NCBI GenBank assembly: GCA_013215465.1
Contig: JABSOW010000023.1
Span: 1-64,000, forward strand
Origin: Colwellia sp.
Lineage (GTDB): Bacteria; Pseudomonadota; Gammaproteobacteria; Enterobacterales; Alteromonadaceae
Reading direction: 5' to 3'
DNA length: 64,000 nt
This document shows positions 17,487-27,312 of this stretch, one piece after another. The translations under genes and the position numbers were made by a program. The notes beneath the pieces are model-generated. The model was given only the letters and a program-made list of their open reading frames with translations. It made no database searches and was not told the DNA's origin. Positions within the stretch are counted from its first letter, which is position 1; the number at the start of each line of letters is the position of its first letter.

Positions 17487-19592
17487 GTGTACCTATTTGA
17501 ACCATTAAAAGAACTAAGCTCTACTTACTTATCAAAAGTACATGTGGACTTGCTTAAACGTGCCTACGTGGTAGCAAGAGATGCCCACGATGGTCAAATG
17601 CGTTCAAGTGGTGACCCTTATATTACTCATCCTGTTGCCGTAGCAATGAATCTAGCCAAAATGAATCTAGATCATGAAACCTTAATGGCGGCACTACTAC
17701 ATGACGTTATAGAAGACACTGCGGTTACTAAAGATGAGCTAGCAGAATTATTTGGCCATACCGTTGCAGAGCTCGTTGAAGGGGTCAGTAAACTTGATAA
17801 GCTAAAGTTTGATAATAAAGAAGAAATGCAAGCGGAAAACTTCCGCAAAATGGTGCTAGCCATGGTGCAAGATATTCGCGTTATTTTAATCAAATTAGCG
17901 GATAGAACTCATAACATGCGCACGCTTGGCGCTTTACGCCCTGATAAACGCCGCCGTATAGCCCGAGAAACACTTGAAATTTATGCGCCAATTGCCAACC
18001 GTCTTGGTATTCATGATATTAAAAATGAATTGGAATTACTTGGCTTTCAGGCGCTTTATCCGATGCGCTCTCGGGCACTAAAATCAGCAGTAAGTAGTGC
18101 CCGCGGTAATCGAAAAACCATTATTAATAATATCCAAGCAGAAATATCGGCACGCTTAGCTGAAAGTAATATTAGCGCTGAAATTGTTGGTAGAGAAAAA
18201 CACTTATACTCTATTTATCGTAAAATGCTTAATAAAGAGTTGATGTTCAATGAAGTGATGGATATTTATGCCTTTCGCGTTATTGTTGACGATAAAATAG
18301 ATGATTGTTATCGCGCATTAGGCGCTATGCATAATTTATTTAAGCCCATTGAAGGTCGCTTCAAAGATTATATCGCTATTCCGAAAACCAATGGCTATCG
18401 TTCGTTACATACGTCACTCATTGGTCCTCATGGCATCCCTGTTGAGATACAAATCCGCACCAAAGATATGGAACAAATGGCCGACCAAGGCGTTGCCGCT
18501 CATTGGTTATATAAGGAAGGTGGTGGTAACGCCACCACGGCACAAATGAAAGCTCGTCGTTGGATGCAAAGCTTACTTGAATTACAACAAAGTGCCGGCA
18601 GTTCATTTGAGTTTATTGAAAATGTAAAATCAGATTTATTTCCAGAAGAAATTTACGTGTTCACCCCCGAAGGACACATTATTGAACTACCGATGGGCGC
18701 TACCGCGGTAGATTTTGCTTATGCGGTACACACAGACGTGGGTAATTCATGTGTTGGCGTGAAAGTTGATCGTAAACCTTACCCCCTAAGCCGAGCATTA
18801 GATTCCGGACAAACGATTGAAGTGATCACGTCCGTCGCGGCTAGGCCTAACGCTACTTGGCTCAACTTTGTCGTTACCTCAAAGGCTCGTTTACAAATTA
18901 GAACCTACTTACGCAGTCGTGAAAAAACCGAATCAAAAACACTAGGCTTACGCTTATTAAGTCACGCTTTAGGCAACGTATCACTTGACGATATCAGCAA
19001 AGAAAAAATCGACGCTGTGGTACAGCAAAACGGCAATGAGAGTTTTGATGACCTATTGACTAATATTGGCTTAGGTAATGCGTTAAGTATAGGGATAGCT
19101 AGACGACTTACCGATGAATTTACCGAAGACAGTGGTTTTTCCCCATCCAACAACAAAGCCAAAATGCCGATTAAAGGTACAGAAGGTATGTTAGTTAGTT
19201 ATGGTAAATGTTGCCGTCCAATTCCTGGGGATTCAATTTTAGCCTATTTAAGCCCAGGAAAAGGCTTAATGGTACATCAACAGGGTTGTAGAAACATTAA
19301 GGGTCATGAGCCTGGCGCTTTATTCCCAGTAAAATGGGATAGTGATATAGATAAAGAGTTTATTGCCAAACTCCGCATAGAAATAATCAATCACCAAGGT
19401 GCTTTAGCACAGCTAACCAACGTAATCGCTAAGTGTGGATCCAACGTCAATAGCTTAAATTCTGGCGAAAAAGAAGCAGGCCTTTATATTATTGACATGG
19501 AAATAACCTGTCGTGACCGTATTCACCTAGCTAACATCATTCGAAAAATTAAAGTGATGGTTGATGTACAACGCGTTATCCGTAATAAATAA
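17487..19592 (+). CDS. spoT: Bifunctional (p)ppGpp synthetase/hydrolase SpoT
   Basis: This 701-residue enzyme (E. coli SpoT is 702) has an HD hydrolase domain with the H72-D73 pair in ALLHDVIEDT. It also has the RelA/SpoT synthetase domain (about 230-345, with GREKHLYSIYRKM and RFKDYIAIPKTNGYRSLHT), a TGS domain (about 385-445, VFTPEGHIIELPMGATAVDFAYAVH) and a C-terminal ACT domain. The start MYLFEPLKEL from GTG aligns with E. coli. It degrades ppGpp and makes some during carbon, fatty acid or iron stress. ridA follows 60 bases downstream. Confidence 0.97.
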   Translation: MYLFEPLKELSSTYLSKVHVDLLKRAYVVARDAHDGQMRSSGDPYITHPVAVAMNLAKMNLDHETLMAALLHDVIEDTAVTKDELAELFGHTVAELVEGVSKLDKLKFDNKEEMQAENFRKMVLAMVQDIRVILIKLADRTHNMRTLGALRPDKRRRIARETLEIYAPIANRLGIHDIKNELELLGFQALYPMRSRALKSAVSSARGNRKTIINNIQAEISARLAESNISAEIVGREKHLYSIYRKMLNKELMFNEVMDIYAFRVIVDDKIDDCYRALGAMHNLFKPIEGRFKDYIAIPKTNGYRSLHTSLIGPHGIPVEIQIRTKDMEQMADQGVAAHWLYKEGGGNATTAQMKARRWMQSLLELQQSAGSSFEFIENVKSDLFPEEIYVFTPEGHIIELPMGATAVDFAYAVHTDVGNSCVGVKVDRKPYPLSRALDSGQTIEVITSVAARPNATWLNFVVTSKARLQIRTYLRSREKTESKTLGLRLLSHALGNVSLDDISKEKIDAVVQQNGNESFDDLLTNIGLGNALSIGIARRLTDEFTEDSGFSPSNNKAKMPIKGTEGMLVSYGKCCRPIPGDSILAYLSPGKGLMVHQQGCRNIKGHEPGALFPVKWDSDIDKEFIAKLRIEIINHQGALAQLTNVIAKCGSNVNSLNSGEKEAGLYIIDMEITCRDRIHLANIIRKIKVMVDVQRVIRNK

Positions 19593-19652
19593 GAAGTAGC
19601 AAGTAGCGACTTACTAGCCACGAAAACACAAAAACAAATAACAGGTAATAAA

Positions 19653-20042
19653 ATGAAAAGTATTATATCAACAGATCAAGCACCCAGTGCTATCGGTACC
19701 TATAGTCAAGCAGTTAAAGTAAACAATACTGTTTACTTATCTGGACAAATCCCTCTTATTCCGGCAACCATGGAAGTGGTGGCAGGTGGTTTCGCTGAGC
19801 AAACCGAACAAGTATTTAAAAACCTTGCTGCCGTATGTGAAGCTGCCGGTGGCAGCATTAATGACATGGTAAAAGTGAATATTTTTATGATTGATTTAAG
19901 TAACTTTGCCACGGTTAATGAAATTATGGCGAAGTATTTTCAACAGCCCTACCCTGCGCGTGCTGCAATTCAAATATCAAAATTACCCAAAGATGTTGAA
20001 ATTGAAATTGATGGTATTATGGAGTTACCCAACATCAACTAG
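19653..20042 (+). CDS. ridA: RidA family reactive imine/enamine deaminase
   Basis: This 129-residue YjgF/YER057c/UK114 protein hydrolyses reactive 2-aminoacrylate-type enamines and protects PLP enzymes. Motifs include [26 protein letters not shown], the [20 protein letters not shown] core and the substrate-binding Arg in [21 protein letters not shown]. Placement directly after spoT is common in gammaproteobacteria. It is 60 bases from spoT, probably co-transcribed. Confidence 0.93.
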   Translation: MKSIISTDQAPSAIGTYSQAVKVNNTVYLSGQIPLIPATMEVVAGGFAEQTEQVFKNLAAVCEAAGGSINDMVKVNIFMIDLSNFATVNEIMAKYFQQPYPARAAIQISKLPKDVEIEIDGIMELPNIN

Positions 20043-20351
20043 AATATTCGTCATGCATCAAAATTTATGCTGCGCTGTCTGCATTACTCGTCCACATCAC
20101 TTATAATACCTGTTTCATTAATTAGGTGATCTATTTTATACCTAGGAAAAAAGGCCAAATACAAGGCATTTATTTTAATAACTAGTTGTTCTAATTATTA
20201 AATAAATAACAAAGTAGTTAGTCGTTTTAACAAGTAGAAATGATCACATAGTTAGTGAGATTGGTATAACCATAAGCTCAATGGACTGTTAACTTAACAG
20301 CTTGGCTAAATCTCGTTCATTTAAAATATTAACTTTATTAATAACAAAACT
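20043..20351. other. Intergenic region before trmH
   Basis: This AT-rich stretch of 309 bases has no convincing ORF, RNA or strong hairpin. It presumably contains the trmH-recG promoter. Nothing else can be supported. Confidence 0.4.
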
Positions 20352-21059
20352 ATGACTCCCAAAAGACTAGAACGCATCAATGCCATGCTTGATCAGCGCC
20401 AGCCAGATCTTACCGTGTGTATGGAAGGTATACACAAAAGCCATAACTTAGCCGCAGTAGTACGTACCTGTGATGCTATTGGCGTTAGTGATGTCCATGC
20501 CGTATGGAAAAGTGAAGAAGCAGAAGTCCGTGGCGGCAGTGCTGCAGGAAGCCAGAACTGGATTGATGTTCATAATTATCATAAAACGGCTGATGCTATT
20601 ACCGCCATGAAAGCACAAGGCATGCAAATATTGGTGACTAACCTATCGGATACTGCCGTCGACTTTCGTGACATTGATTATACTAAGCCAACGGCTATTA
20701 TCTTAGGGCAGGAAAAATTCGGCGCGTCCGATGTTGCCCTGGCATTAGCAGATCAAGATATTGTTATTCCTATGGTTGGCATGGTGCAGTCACTGAATGT
20801 TTCAGTTGCCTGTTCAGTGGTGTTATACGAGGCACAACGGCAACGACAATTAGTCGGCATGTATGATAAACCCAAGTTAAGTCACGAACGCCGACAACGT
20901 ACTTTATTTGAAGGTGGTCACCCCATTTTTGCCGAAGCATGCCAGCGTAAAGGCTTACCTTATCCAGTCATAGATGAAGACGGACAAATTGTTGCCGAAG
21001 AAATATGGTGGCAAAAAATGCAAATGAATAAAAGTGCATGGCAACACCTTGATGATTAA
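20352..21059 (+). CDS. trmH: tRNA (guanosine-18-2'-O)-methyltransferase
   Basis: This 235-residue SPOUT-class enzyme methylates the ribose of G18 in the tRNA D-loop using SAM. SPOUT motifs are visible: N32 within HNLAAVVRTCDAIGV, the ILGQEKFGAS SAM-knot segment and the MVGMVQSLNVSVACSVVLYEAQRQR C-terminal knot. The C-terminal helix matches TrmH rather than TrmL. Length is close to E. coli TrmH (229). The trmH-recG gap is 31 bases, the same neighbourhood as E. coli (spoT-trmH-recG). Confidence 0.95.
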   Translation: MTPKRLERINAMLDQRQPDLTVCMEGIHKSHNLAAVVRTCDAIGVSDVHAVWKSEEAEVRGGSAAGSQNWIDVHNYHKTADAITAMKAQGMQILVTNLSDTAVDFRDIDYTKPTAIILGQEKFGASDVALALADQDIVIPMVGMVQSLNVSVACSVVLYEAQRQRQLVGMYDKPKLSHERRQRTLFEGGHPIFAEACQRKGLPYPVIDEDGQIVAEEIWWQKMQMNKSAWQHLDD

Positions 21060-21090
21060 TTATTAATAACGGTTTAAGCTAAAAGTTATT

Positions 21091-23196
21091 ATGGAAGCAT
21101 TGACCAAACTCTCACAAATTGCCCTAACAACACTAAAAGGTGTTGGCCCAAGTATGGCAAAAAAACTAGAAAAACTTAGTTTATTGTCTGTGCAAGATTT
21201 ATTATTTCATTTACCACTACGTTATGAAGACAGAACGAGGGTAAGCACCATCCGAGACTGTATTGTTGGTATGCATACTAATATTATCGGCGAAATAACC
21301 AGTAATCAGCTTACCCATGGTAAGCGTCGTATGTTAATAGTCAACGTAAATGATGGTACCAGCAATGTACAGTTATGCTTTTTCAGCTTCTCTGCTAATC
21401 AAAAAAATGACTTAAGTGTCGGGCAAACTATTCGTTGTTATGGCGAAATTAAGCGGGGGCCAAATGGCTTTCAAATAGTGCACCCTGAATACCGTTCATT
21501 AGATGATGATCGCGCTTTAACACCAATGGAAGAAACCTTAACACCGGTTTACCCAACTACTAATGGCTTAAAACAAATTTCACTGCGTAACTTAACCGAG
21601 CAAGCACTTATCAGGCTGCAACGTGGACAAGTAGAAGAATTATTACCTAACCATTTATTCGACGAGCAATACTCACTGGCACAAGCATTAACAATTATTC
21701 ATCGGCCTCCGCCCGAAACATCAACCAGTCAACTTGAACTTGGTAAGCATCCTGCGCAATTACGTTTGATCAAAGAAGAGTTACTTGCCCATAACTTGAG
21801 TATGCTCAAACTCAGACAAAGTAGTGATGTTCACCATGCAGTTTCACTAACGCTAGCACAAGCGGTTGAACGCTATCATGGTGCTGAAGAGTCTTTTTTA
21901 ACAGCGCTACCTTTTTCGCCTACCAAGGCACAGGATCGCGTGGTCAAAGAAATAAAAACTGACTTAGCTAAATCTCAACCCATGATGCGCTTAGTGCAAG
22001 GTGATGTCGGCTCAGGTAAAACACTGGTCGCCGCACTAGCCGCACTAACAGCCATCAGCCAGGGTTATCAAGTGGCATTAATGGCGCCCACAGAAATTTT
22101 AGCCGAACAACACGCCATTAATTTTGCCAATTGGTTTAACCCGCTTGAAATTAGCGTTGGTTGGCTGGCAGGAAAAACCAAAGCAAAAGCACGTCGTTTA
22201 GCACTAGAGCAAATAGCCAGTGGCGAAATGCAAATGATTATCGGTACCCATGCTTTGTTTCAAGCTGATGTGCAGTTTCACCAGTTAGTGTTGATAATTA
22301 TTGATGAACAACATAAATTTGGCGTGCATCAACGGCTATCTCTACGAGAGAAAGGCGTTTTTGCTAATAATTATCCTCATCAATTAATCATGACCGCCAC
22401 CCCTATTCCGCGTACTTTAGCGATGACTGCCTATGCTGATCTTGATACCTCAGTTATTGATGAATTACCACCGGGACGAACACCAATCAATACCGTTGCC
22501 CTACCCGATACTCGCCGCGAGAATGTTATTGAGCGTATTAAAGAAGGCTGCGCCAATGACAACCGTCAAGCATATTGGGTTTGTACCTTAATTGAAGAGT
22601 CAGAGGTATTACAATGCCAAGCAGCAGAAGATACCGCGCTACATTTGCAAGCACAATTGCCTGAGCTAAAAATTGGCCTTGTTCATGGACGGATGAAAGC
22701 CGTAGAAAAACAAGAGATTATGACTAGCTTTAAAGCCGGTGAAATCCATTTATTGATTGCCACCACCGTGATTGAGGTAGGTGTTGATGTACCCAATGCC
22801 AGTTTAATGGTTATTGAGAATCCTGAACGTTTAGGCTTAGCACAGTTGCATCAATTACGTGGTCGTGTTGGCCGAGGCTCGATCGCTTCACATTGCGTGT
22901 TGCTCTACAAAGCGCCACTAACAAAAACAGCCACTAAGCGTTTAGCAGTGCTAAGAGAAAGTAATGATGGCTTTGTTATTGCCGAAAAAGATTTAGAAAT
23001 TAGAGGTCCTGGCGAATTGCTTGGTACCCGTCAAACAGGCTTGGCCGAATTAAAGATTGCCGATTTAGTCCGCGATGGTTACCTTATCCCTGAAATTAAG
23101 CAAAAGGCGTATTTATTATCACGCCAACATCCTGAATGTGCCCAAGCACTTATTCAGCGTTGGTTAGGTAATAAAGAACGCTATTCAAACGCATAA
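21091..23196 (+). CDS. recG: ATP-dependent DNA helicase RecG
   Basis: This 701-residue helicase (E. coli 693) remodels stalled forks and D-loops. It has an N-terminal wedge/OB domain (about 60-150), Walker A GDVGSGKT (about 304-311), the DEQH box in IIDEQHKFGVHQR, motif III TATPIPRTLAM, and helicase C with VIEVGVDVPNA, QLRGRVGRG and the TRG-like C-terminal region ELLGTRQTGLAEL. It is the last gene of the spoT-trmH-recG group and is convergent with polA. Confidence 0.97.
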   Translation: MEALTKLSQIALTTLKGVGPSMAKKLEKLSLLSVQDLLFHLPLRYEDRTRVSTIRDCIVGMHTNIIGEITSNQLTHGKRRMLIVNVNDGTSNVQLCFFSFSANQKNDLSVGQTIRCYGEIKRGPNGFQIVHPEYRSLDDDRALTPMEETLTPVYPTTNGLKQISLRNLTEQALIRLQRGQVEELLPNHLFDEQYSLAQALTIIHRPPPETSTSQLELGKHPAQLRLIKEELLAHNLSMLKLRQSSDVHHAVSLTLAQAVERYHGAEESFLTALPFSPTKAQDRVVKEIKTDLAKSQPMMRLVQGDVGSGKTLVAALAALTAISQGYQVALMAPTEILAEQHAINFANWFNPLEISVGWLAGKTKAKARRLALEQIASGEMQMIIGTHALFQADVQFHQLVLIIIDEQHKFGVHQRLSLREKGVFANNYPHQLIMTATPIPRTLAMTAYADLDTSVIDELPPGRTPINTVALPDTRRENVIERIKEGCANDNRQAYWVCTLIEESEVLQCQAAEDTALHLQAQLPELKIGLVHGRMKAVEKQEIMTSFKAGEIHLLIATTVIEVGVDVPNASLMVIENPERLGLAQLHQLRGRVGRGSIASHCVLLYKAPLTKTATKRLAVLRESNDGFVIAEKDLEIRGPGELLGTRQTGLAELKIADLVRDGYLIPEIKQKAYLLSRQHPECAQALIQRWLGNKERYSNA

Positions 23197-23230
23197 CTTT
23201 GTCCCGATTGTTTTTTTAAAGCTATAAGAA

Positions 23231-23264
23231 TAAAAAACTGCCAACCTGATCACAAGTTGGCAGT
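23231..23264 (-). terminator. Intrinsic terminator of polA
   Basis: ACTGCCAAC (23237-23245) and GTTGGCAGT (23256-23264) are perfect 9-base arms. On the minus strand the hairpin is followed by a T6 run, so it ends the polA transcript. On the plus strand there is no U-run, so recG termination is less certain. Confidence 0.8.
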
Positions 23265-23341
23265 AAAAACATGATACACAACAGGGAAAGTTATTATGTA
23301 ATAGATAAGAACTTATACCCACACCGTTAGCAATAACTCAG

Positions 23342-26146
23342 CTAATGCGCTTCATCCCAATTATCACCAATTCCTGCTTCAGCAATTAACGGCACGCTTA
23401 ATTCAACCGCATTATTCATCAGCTCAACTAACTTAGCTGTAGTTTCTTCAACAATGTCTTGGTGAATTTCAAAAATTAATTCATCGTGCACTTGCATGGT
23501 CATTTTAATGCGCTCATCGTTTTGTTCAGATAACCAAGCAGCAACCGCTAACATAGCTTTTTTGATGATATCAGCCGCAGTACCTTGCATGGGCGCATTA
23601 ATAGCGGCACGTTCTGCTGCTTTTTTACGCATACCATTTTTAGCATTAATGTCTGGTAAATATAAGCGACGGCCATATAGGGTTTCAACAAAACCTTGCT
23701 CTCGTGCTTGTTGTCTAGTATCTGCCATATAGGTTAGTACGCCTGGGTAGCGCTGAAAGTATTTATCTTGATATTCTTGCGCTTGATGACGACCAATATT
23801 CAGTTGCTTCGCTAAGCCAAAAGCTGACATACCGTAGATCAAACCAAAGTTAATCGCTTTAGCACTGCGACGTTGATCTATGGTGACTTCATCCAATTCA
23901 ATTGCAAAAATTTCCGCCGCAGTAGCGCGATGAATGTCCTTGCCCTCGCTAAACGCCGTCACTAAACCTTTGTCTTTAGATAAGTGCGCCATAATACGCA
24001 ATTCAATTTGCGAGTAATCAATGGCAACTATTTTATGATCTTTGGGAGCGATAAAAGCCTGACGAATTTTACGACCTTGCTCTGAACGAATTGGAATATT
24101 TTGTAAATTTGGATCTGTTGATGATAAACGCCCGGTAGCCGTTACCGCCTGATGGTAAGAAGTATGCACTCGTCCCGTTTTAGGGCTAACCATTAAGGGT
24201 AATTTATCGGTATAAGTTGATTTTAACTTACTCAAACCACGGTTTTCTAAAATAACTTTTGGCAGTGGATAATCAAGCGCTAACTCTTGTAAAACTTCTT
24301 CGGCAGTAGAAGGGGCACCTTTAGGCGTTTTTTTGATCACAGGAATTTTTAACTCTTCAAACAATATTTGTTGTAACTGTTTAGGAGAGCTAAGGTTAAA
24401 GCTTTTTCCGGCAAGATTATGGGCTTCAATTTCTAATTCGTCTAAGCGCTGACCAATACTTTGGCTTTGCTGATCGAGTATATCACAATCAATCAATACC
24501 CCTGTTTGCTCCATTTGTGCCAATACTGGCATTAACGGGATTTCAATTTCATTATAAACACTAAGCTGCTCAGGTAACTGCTCCAGAGCAGGAAAAATAG
24601 CCTGATGCAAACGTAAGGTAATATCGGCATCTTCAGCGGCATAATGGCCCGCTTTTTCAATATCAATTTGATTAAAAGTTAATTGCTTAGCACCTTTACC
24701 AGCAATATCCTCAAAATGCACCGTTTTATAATCAAGATATTTAAGCGCTAGTGCATCCATATTATGGCGAGTAGCGACACTGTTATAACAATAAGACTCA
24801 ATCATGGTGTCAAAAGCAACACCTTGCAATTTAATATCATAATGACTTAATACATTGGCATCGTATTTTAAGTTTTGGCCAATTTTCTTAATAGTGGTAC
24901 TTTCTAATAATGGCGTTAATTGTGCCAACACCCAGTCTCGATCAAGTTGTTCTGGTGCGTCAGCGTAATCATGAGTAAGCGGTACATAAGCGGCCTTACC
25001 CACTTCAACAGCAAAAGATACACCGACAAGTTCGGCTTTCATATAACTAACACTGGTAGTTTCAGTATCGAAGGCAAAGGCGTCACTGGCAGTTAATTTA
25101 TCTAACCAGTCATTAAATGCGGCTTTATCAAGAATTATATCGTATTGAATATCGGCTACTTCAACGCTAGCAACATCAACATTCGTTGGTTTAGTTACAG
25201 TAGAATTTACCTCTACCTTGGCGGTAGTCGTTATTTGTTCACCCTTGCTGCCTTTATCTAAATCAGCTAACAAACGCTTTAGTTCAAACTCTTGATAAAG
25301 CGATCTTAATGCTTCAACATCGGGCTCTGCGGGCTGTAATTGCTCAACGGTTTGCGCTAATTCCACATCACATTTTATTGTTGCTAAGAGGTATGAAAGC
25401 GGTAGTTGCTCAAGGGCTTCTCGTAAATTCTCACCAATTTTTCCTTTTACCTTATCGGCATTAGCCATCACGGCATCTAACGTGCCATGTTCAGCGAGCC
25501 ATTTTACTGCGGTTTTAGGGCCACACTTCACTACCCCTGGAATATTATCAACTTTATCACCCATCAAGGCTAAATAATCGATAATTTGATCAGGGCGCAC
25601 ACCAAATTTTTCTTCTACGCCAGCTTCATTTAATTCAACATCAGTCATGGTGTTAATCAAACGGACATGGGGTGTTACTAACTGCGCCATGTCTTTGTCA
25701 CCGGTAGAAATCACCGTTTCTATACCTTGCTCATGGGCTTGTTTTGCTAACGTGCCAATAACATCGTCAGCCTCAACCCCAGAAATCACTAATAATGGCA
25801 AGCCCATAGCGGTAATAATGTTATGTATTGGCGCGATTTGGCTACGTAAATCATCCGGCATTGGCGGGCGATTAGCTTTATATTCAGGATATAGGTCATT
25901 ACGAAAGGTTTTGCCTTTTGCATCAAAAATTACTACAACATTTCCGTTTGGGTAGTCTTTTTTAAGACTGCGGAGCATATTTAATACACCGGTAATGGCG
26001 CCGGTAGGTTGACCATTTGCGGTAGATAACGCTTGCAAATACGGCACATGGTAAGCGCGAAATAAATAAGATGAGCCATCAACTAAAATAAGTGGCAGGT
26101 TTATTTTTGAAGAAATCTGCAAAGATTTTTCTGGTGAAGTTGTCAT
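23342..26146 (-). CDS. polA: DNA polymerase I
   Basis: This 934-residue protein (E. coli 928) has three domains. The 5'-3' exonuclease comes first (LILVDGSSYLFRAYH, VVIFDAKGKTFRN, SGVEADDVIGTLA, STGDKDMAQLV). The 3'-5' exonuclease has its DEDD first motif intact in AFDTETTS and a later AAEDADITLRLH. The polymerase palm includes AIDYSQIELRIMAHLS, RRSAKAINFGLIYGMSAFGLA and MQVHDELIFEI. It acts in Okazaki fragment processing and repair. I chose the ATG at 26146 (MTTSPEKS...); an in-frame start at 26182 would add twelve residues. The upstream region has DnaA-box sequences. Confidence 0.97.
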   Translation of the reverse strand: MTTSPEKSLQISSKINLPLILVDGSSYLFRAYHVPYLQALSTANGQPTGAITGVLNMLRSLKKDYPNGNVVVIFDAKGKTFRNDLYPEYKANRPPMPDDLRSQIAPIHNIITAMGLPLLVISGVEADDVIGTLAKQAHEQGIETVISTGDKDMAQLVTPHVRLINTMTDVELNEAGVEEKFGVRPDQIIDYLALMGDKVDNIPGVVKCGPKTAVKWLAEHGTLDAVMANADKVKGKIGENLREALEQLPLSYLLATIKCDVELAQTVEQLQPAEPDVEALRSLYQEFELKRLLADLDKGSKGEQITTTAKVEVNSTVTKPTNVDVASVEVADIQYDIILDKAAFNDWLDKLTASDAFAFDTETTSVSYMKAELVGVSFAVEVGKAAYVPLTHDYADAPEQLDRDWVLAQLTPLLESTTIKKIGQNLKYDANVLSHYDIKLQGVAFDTMIESYCYNSVATRHNMDALALKYLDYKTVHFEDIAGKGAKQLTFNQIDIEKAGHYAAEDADITLRLHQAIFPALEQLPEQLSVYNEIEIPLMPVLAQMEQTGVLIDCDILDQQSQSIGQRLDELEIEAHNLAGKSFNLSSPKQLQQILFEELKIPVIKKTPKGAPSTAEEVLQELALDYPLPKVILENRGLSKLKSTYTDKLPLMVSPKTGRVHTSYHQAVTATGRLSSTDPNLQNIPIRSEQGRKIRQAFIAPKDHKIVAIDYSQIELRIMAHLSKDKGLVTAFSEGKDIHRATAAEIFAIELDEVTIDQRRSAKAINFGLIYGMSAFGLAKQLNIGRHQAQEYQDKYFQRYPGVLTYMADTRQQAREQGFVETLYGRRLYLPDINAKNGMRKKAAERAAINAPMQGTAADIIKKAMLAVAAWLSEQNDERIKMTMQVHDELIFEIHQDIVEETTAKLVELMNNAVELSVPLIAEAGIGDNWDEAH

Positions 26147-26765
26147 AAGAATTGAGTCTAAACAATAAGATGGGCTAAGCATGCCACAAAGCGCGCTTTA
26201 GCTCTACTGCGTAGTGAAAATTGCCGCTATAACAATGTGGATAACTTTGTTGATAAGCACGGGGGAACTCAAAAAAAGAAGACCTCATTATTCTGCCACA
26301 CCAACTCAAAACACTGATTTTATTAATAAAAAATATGTTACAAGTTCTTTGAGCAGACAATATTTTTTATTTTTATTTTTGTGGATAAATAAATTTATCA
26401 TTGTTGTTTTTTAATTGTACAAAAGACAATCAAGGAAATAACGGGCTAAGAGATTATCAGAATTTAACACCATTACTAGTGCATTAATAATTTTTATATA
26501 ATTGTTTTTTACCGTTTACAATAACAAAAAAACATAGGCTAACACTGGCGTTACCTCACGCTAAAAGTCGCGTAATTACTCTCAATTTTGTGGATTATTT
26601 CTAAGGGCTTAATAAGTTTAATTAATACAGCTCTGAATTAATTAAACTTATTAATTTATTTGGTACTGCATGGCTTATTACTAACAATGCTGAAACTTTC
26701 AAATGATTTTGTGCTACCTTTATTTTAATTAACCATTACAAATGAAAACAATTAAGGTTTGTCTT
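26147..26765. other. Divergent intergenic region with DnaA-box-like sites
   Basis: This very AT-rich region separates polA (minus) from the DUF4399 gene (plus). TGTGGATAA, the complement of the perfect DnaA box TTATCCACA, occurs at 26236-26244 and 26380-26388; a one-mismatch copy, TGTGGATTA, is at 26589-26597. A long inverted repeat is listed separately. Short ORFs here have no recognisable content. DnaA-linked control of polA or a DnaA titration site is possible but inferred. Confidence 0.45.
26609..26654. repeat. 18-base perfect inverted repeat
   Basis: Arms at 26609-26626 and 26637-26654 are exact complements, reading TTAATAAGTTTAATTAAT on the left, with a 10-base spacer ACAGCTCTGA. It sits about 110 bases upstream of the DUF4399 gene. 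There is no GC-rich stem or T-run, so it may be an operator or a short mobile-element end rather than a terminator. Confidence 0.5.
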
Positions 26766-27218
26766 ATGAAAAAAATCATCTCATTATCTTTATTTACACT
26801 TATGTTAAGTACCGCGACAGTAAGTACGAGCTTCGCTCACGGTGCAAGCAATAGCCCCTCAATATCACCAACAGCGGCTCCTAGCCATGCTAGCGTTTAT
26901 ATTATTACACCACTTGATGGCGCAACCGTATCAGAAAGCTTTACCATTAAATTTGGTTTACAAGGCATGGGCGTTTCGCCGGCAGGTTATGATAAAAAGA
27001 ATACTGGCCACCACCATTTATTGGTTGATGGTAAAAAGCTACCTGCTTTTAATAAGCCAATGAGCAGTGAAGTAAAGCATTTTGGTGGTGGGCAAACACA
27101 AACAGATATAACCTTATCCAAAGGCACACATACTTTACAATTGATTTTAGGCGATCACCGTCATATGCCTCATAGCCCAGCGGTGGTATCTAAGAAAATT
27201 ACTATTACTGTTGAGTAA
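26766..27218 (+). CDS. DUF4399 domain periplasmic protein
   Basis: This 150-residue secreted protein begins with a signal peptide (MKKIISLSLFTLMLSTATVSTSFA) and then matches DUF4399: VYIITPLDGATVSESFTIKFGLQGMGVSPAG, GHHHLLVDGKKLP, and TLQLILGDHRHMPHSPAVVSKKITITV. The His-rich GHHHLLVD and DHRHMPH segments are conserved in the family and could bind metal. Function is not established. I chose the ATG at 26766, which begins a normal signal peptide; an upstream ATG at 26742 is in frame. Confidence 0.85.
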   Translation: MKKIISLSLFTLMLSTATVSTSFAHGASNSPSISPTAAPSHASVYIITPLDGATVSESFTIKFGLQGMGVSPAGYDKKNTGHHHLLVDGKKLPAFNKPMSSEVKHFGGGQTQTDITLSKGTHTLQLILGDHRHMPHSPAVVSKKITITVE

Positions 27219-27279
27219 TTTATCAGTAAGCTTTTAAATTACCTTCTGACTTAAAAGCAAAGCCATACCGATTAGGATA

Positions 27280-27300
27280 GGGTGATGATTAACATCACCC
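27280..27300. terminator. Hairpin between convergent DUF4399 and gor genes
   Basis: GGGTGATG (27280-27287) and CATCACCC (27293-27300) form a perfect 8-base stem with a 5-base loop. Neither side has a good T-run, so this is a weak or factor-assisted terminator for one or both convergent genes. Confidence 0.45.
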
Positions 27301-27312
27301 AGAAAGTAGAAG

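Noticed and set aside
26236..26597. Possible origin of replication upstream of polA
   Set aside because: Only two perfect boxes and one near match are present, and no dnaA, dnaN, rpmH or mnmG neighbour exists. It is kept only as a DnaA-box cluster.
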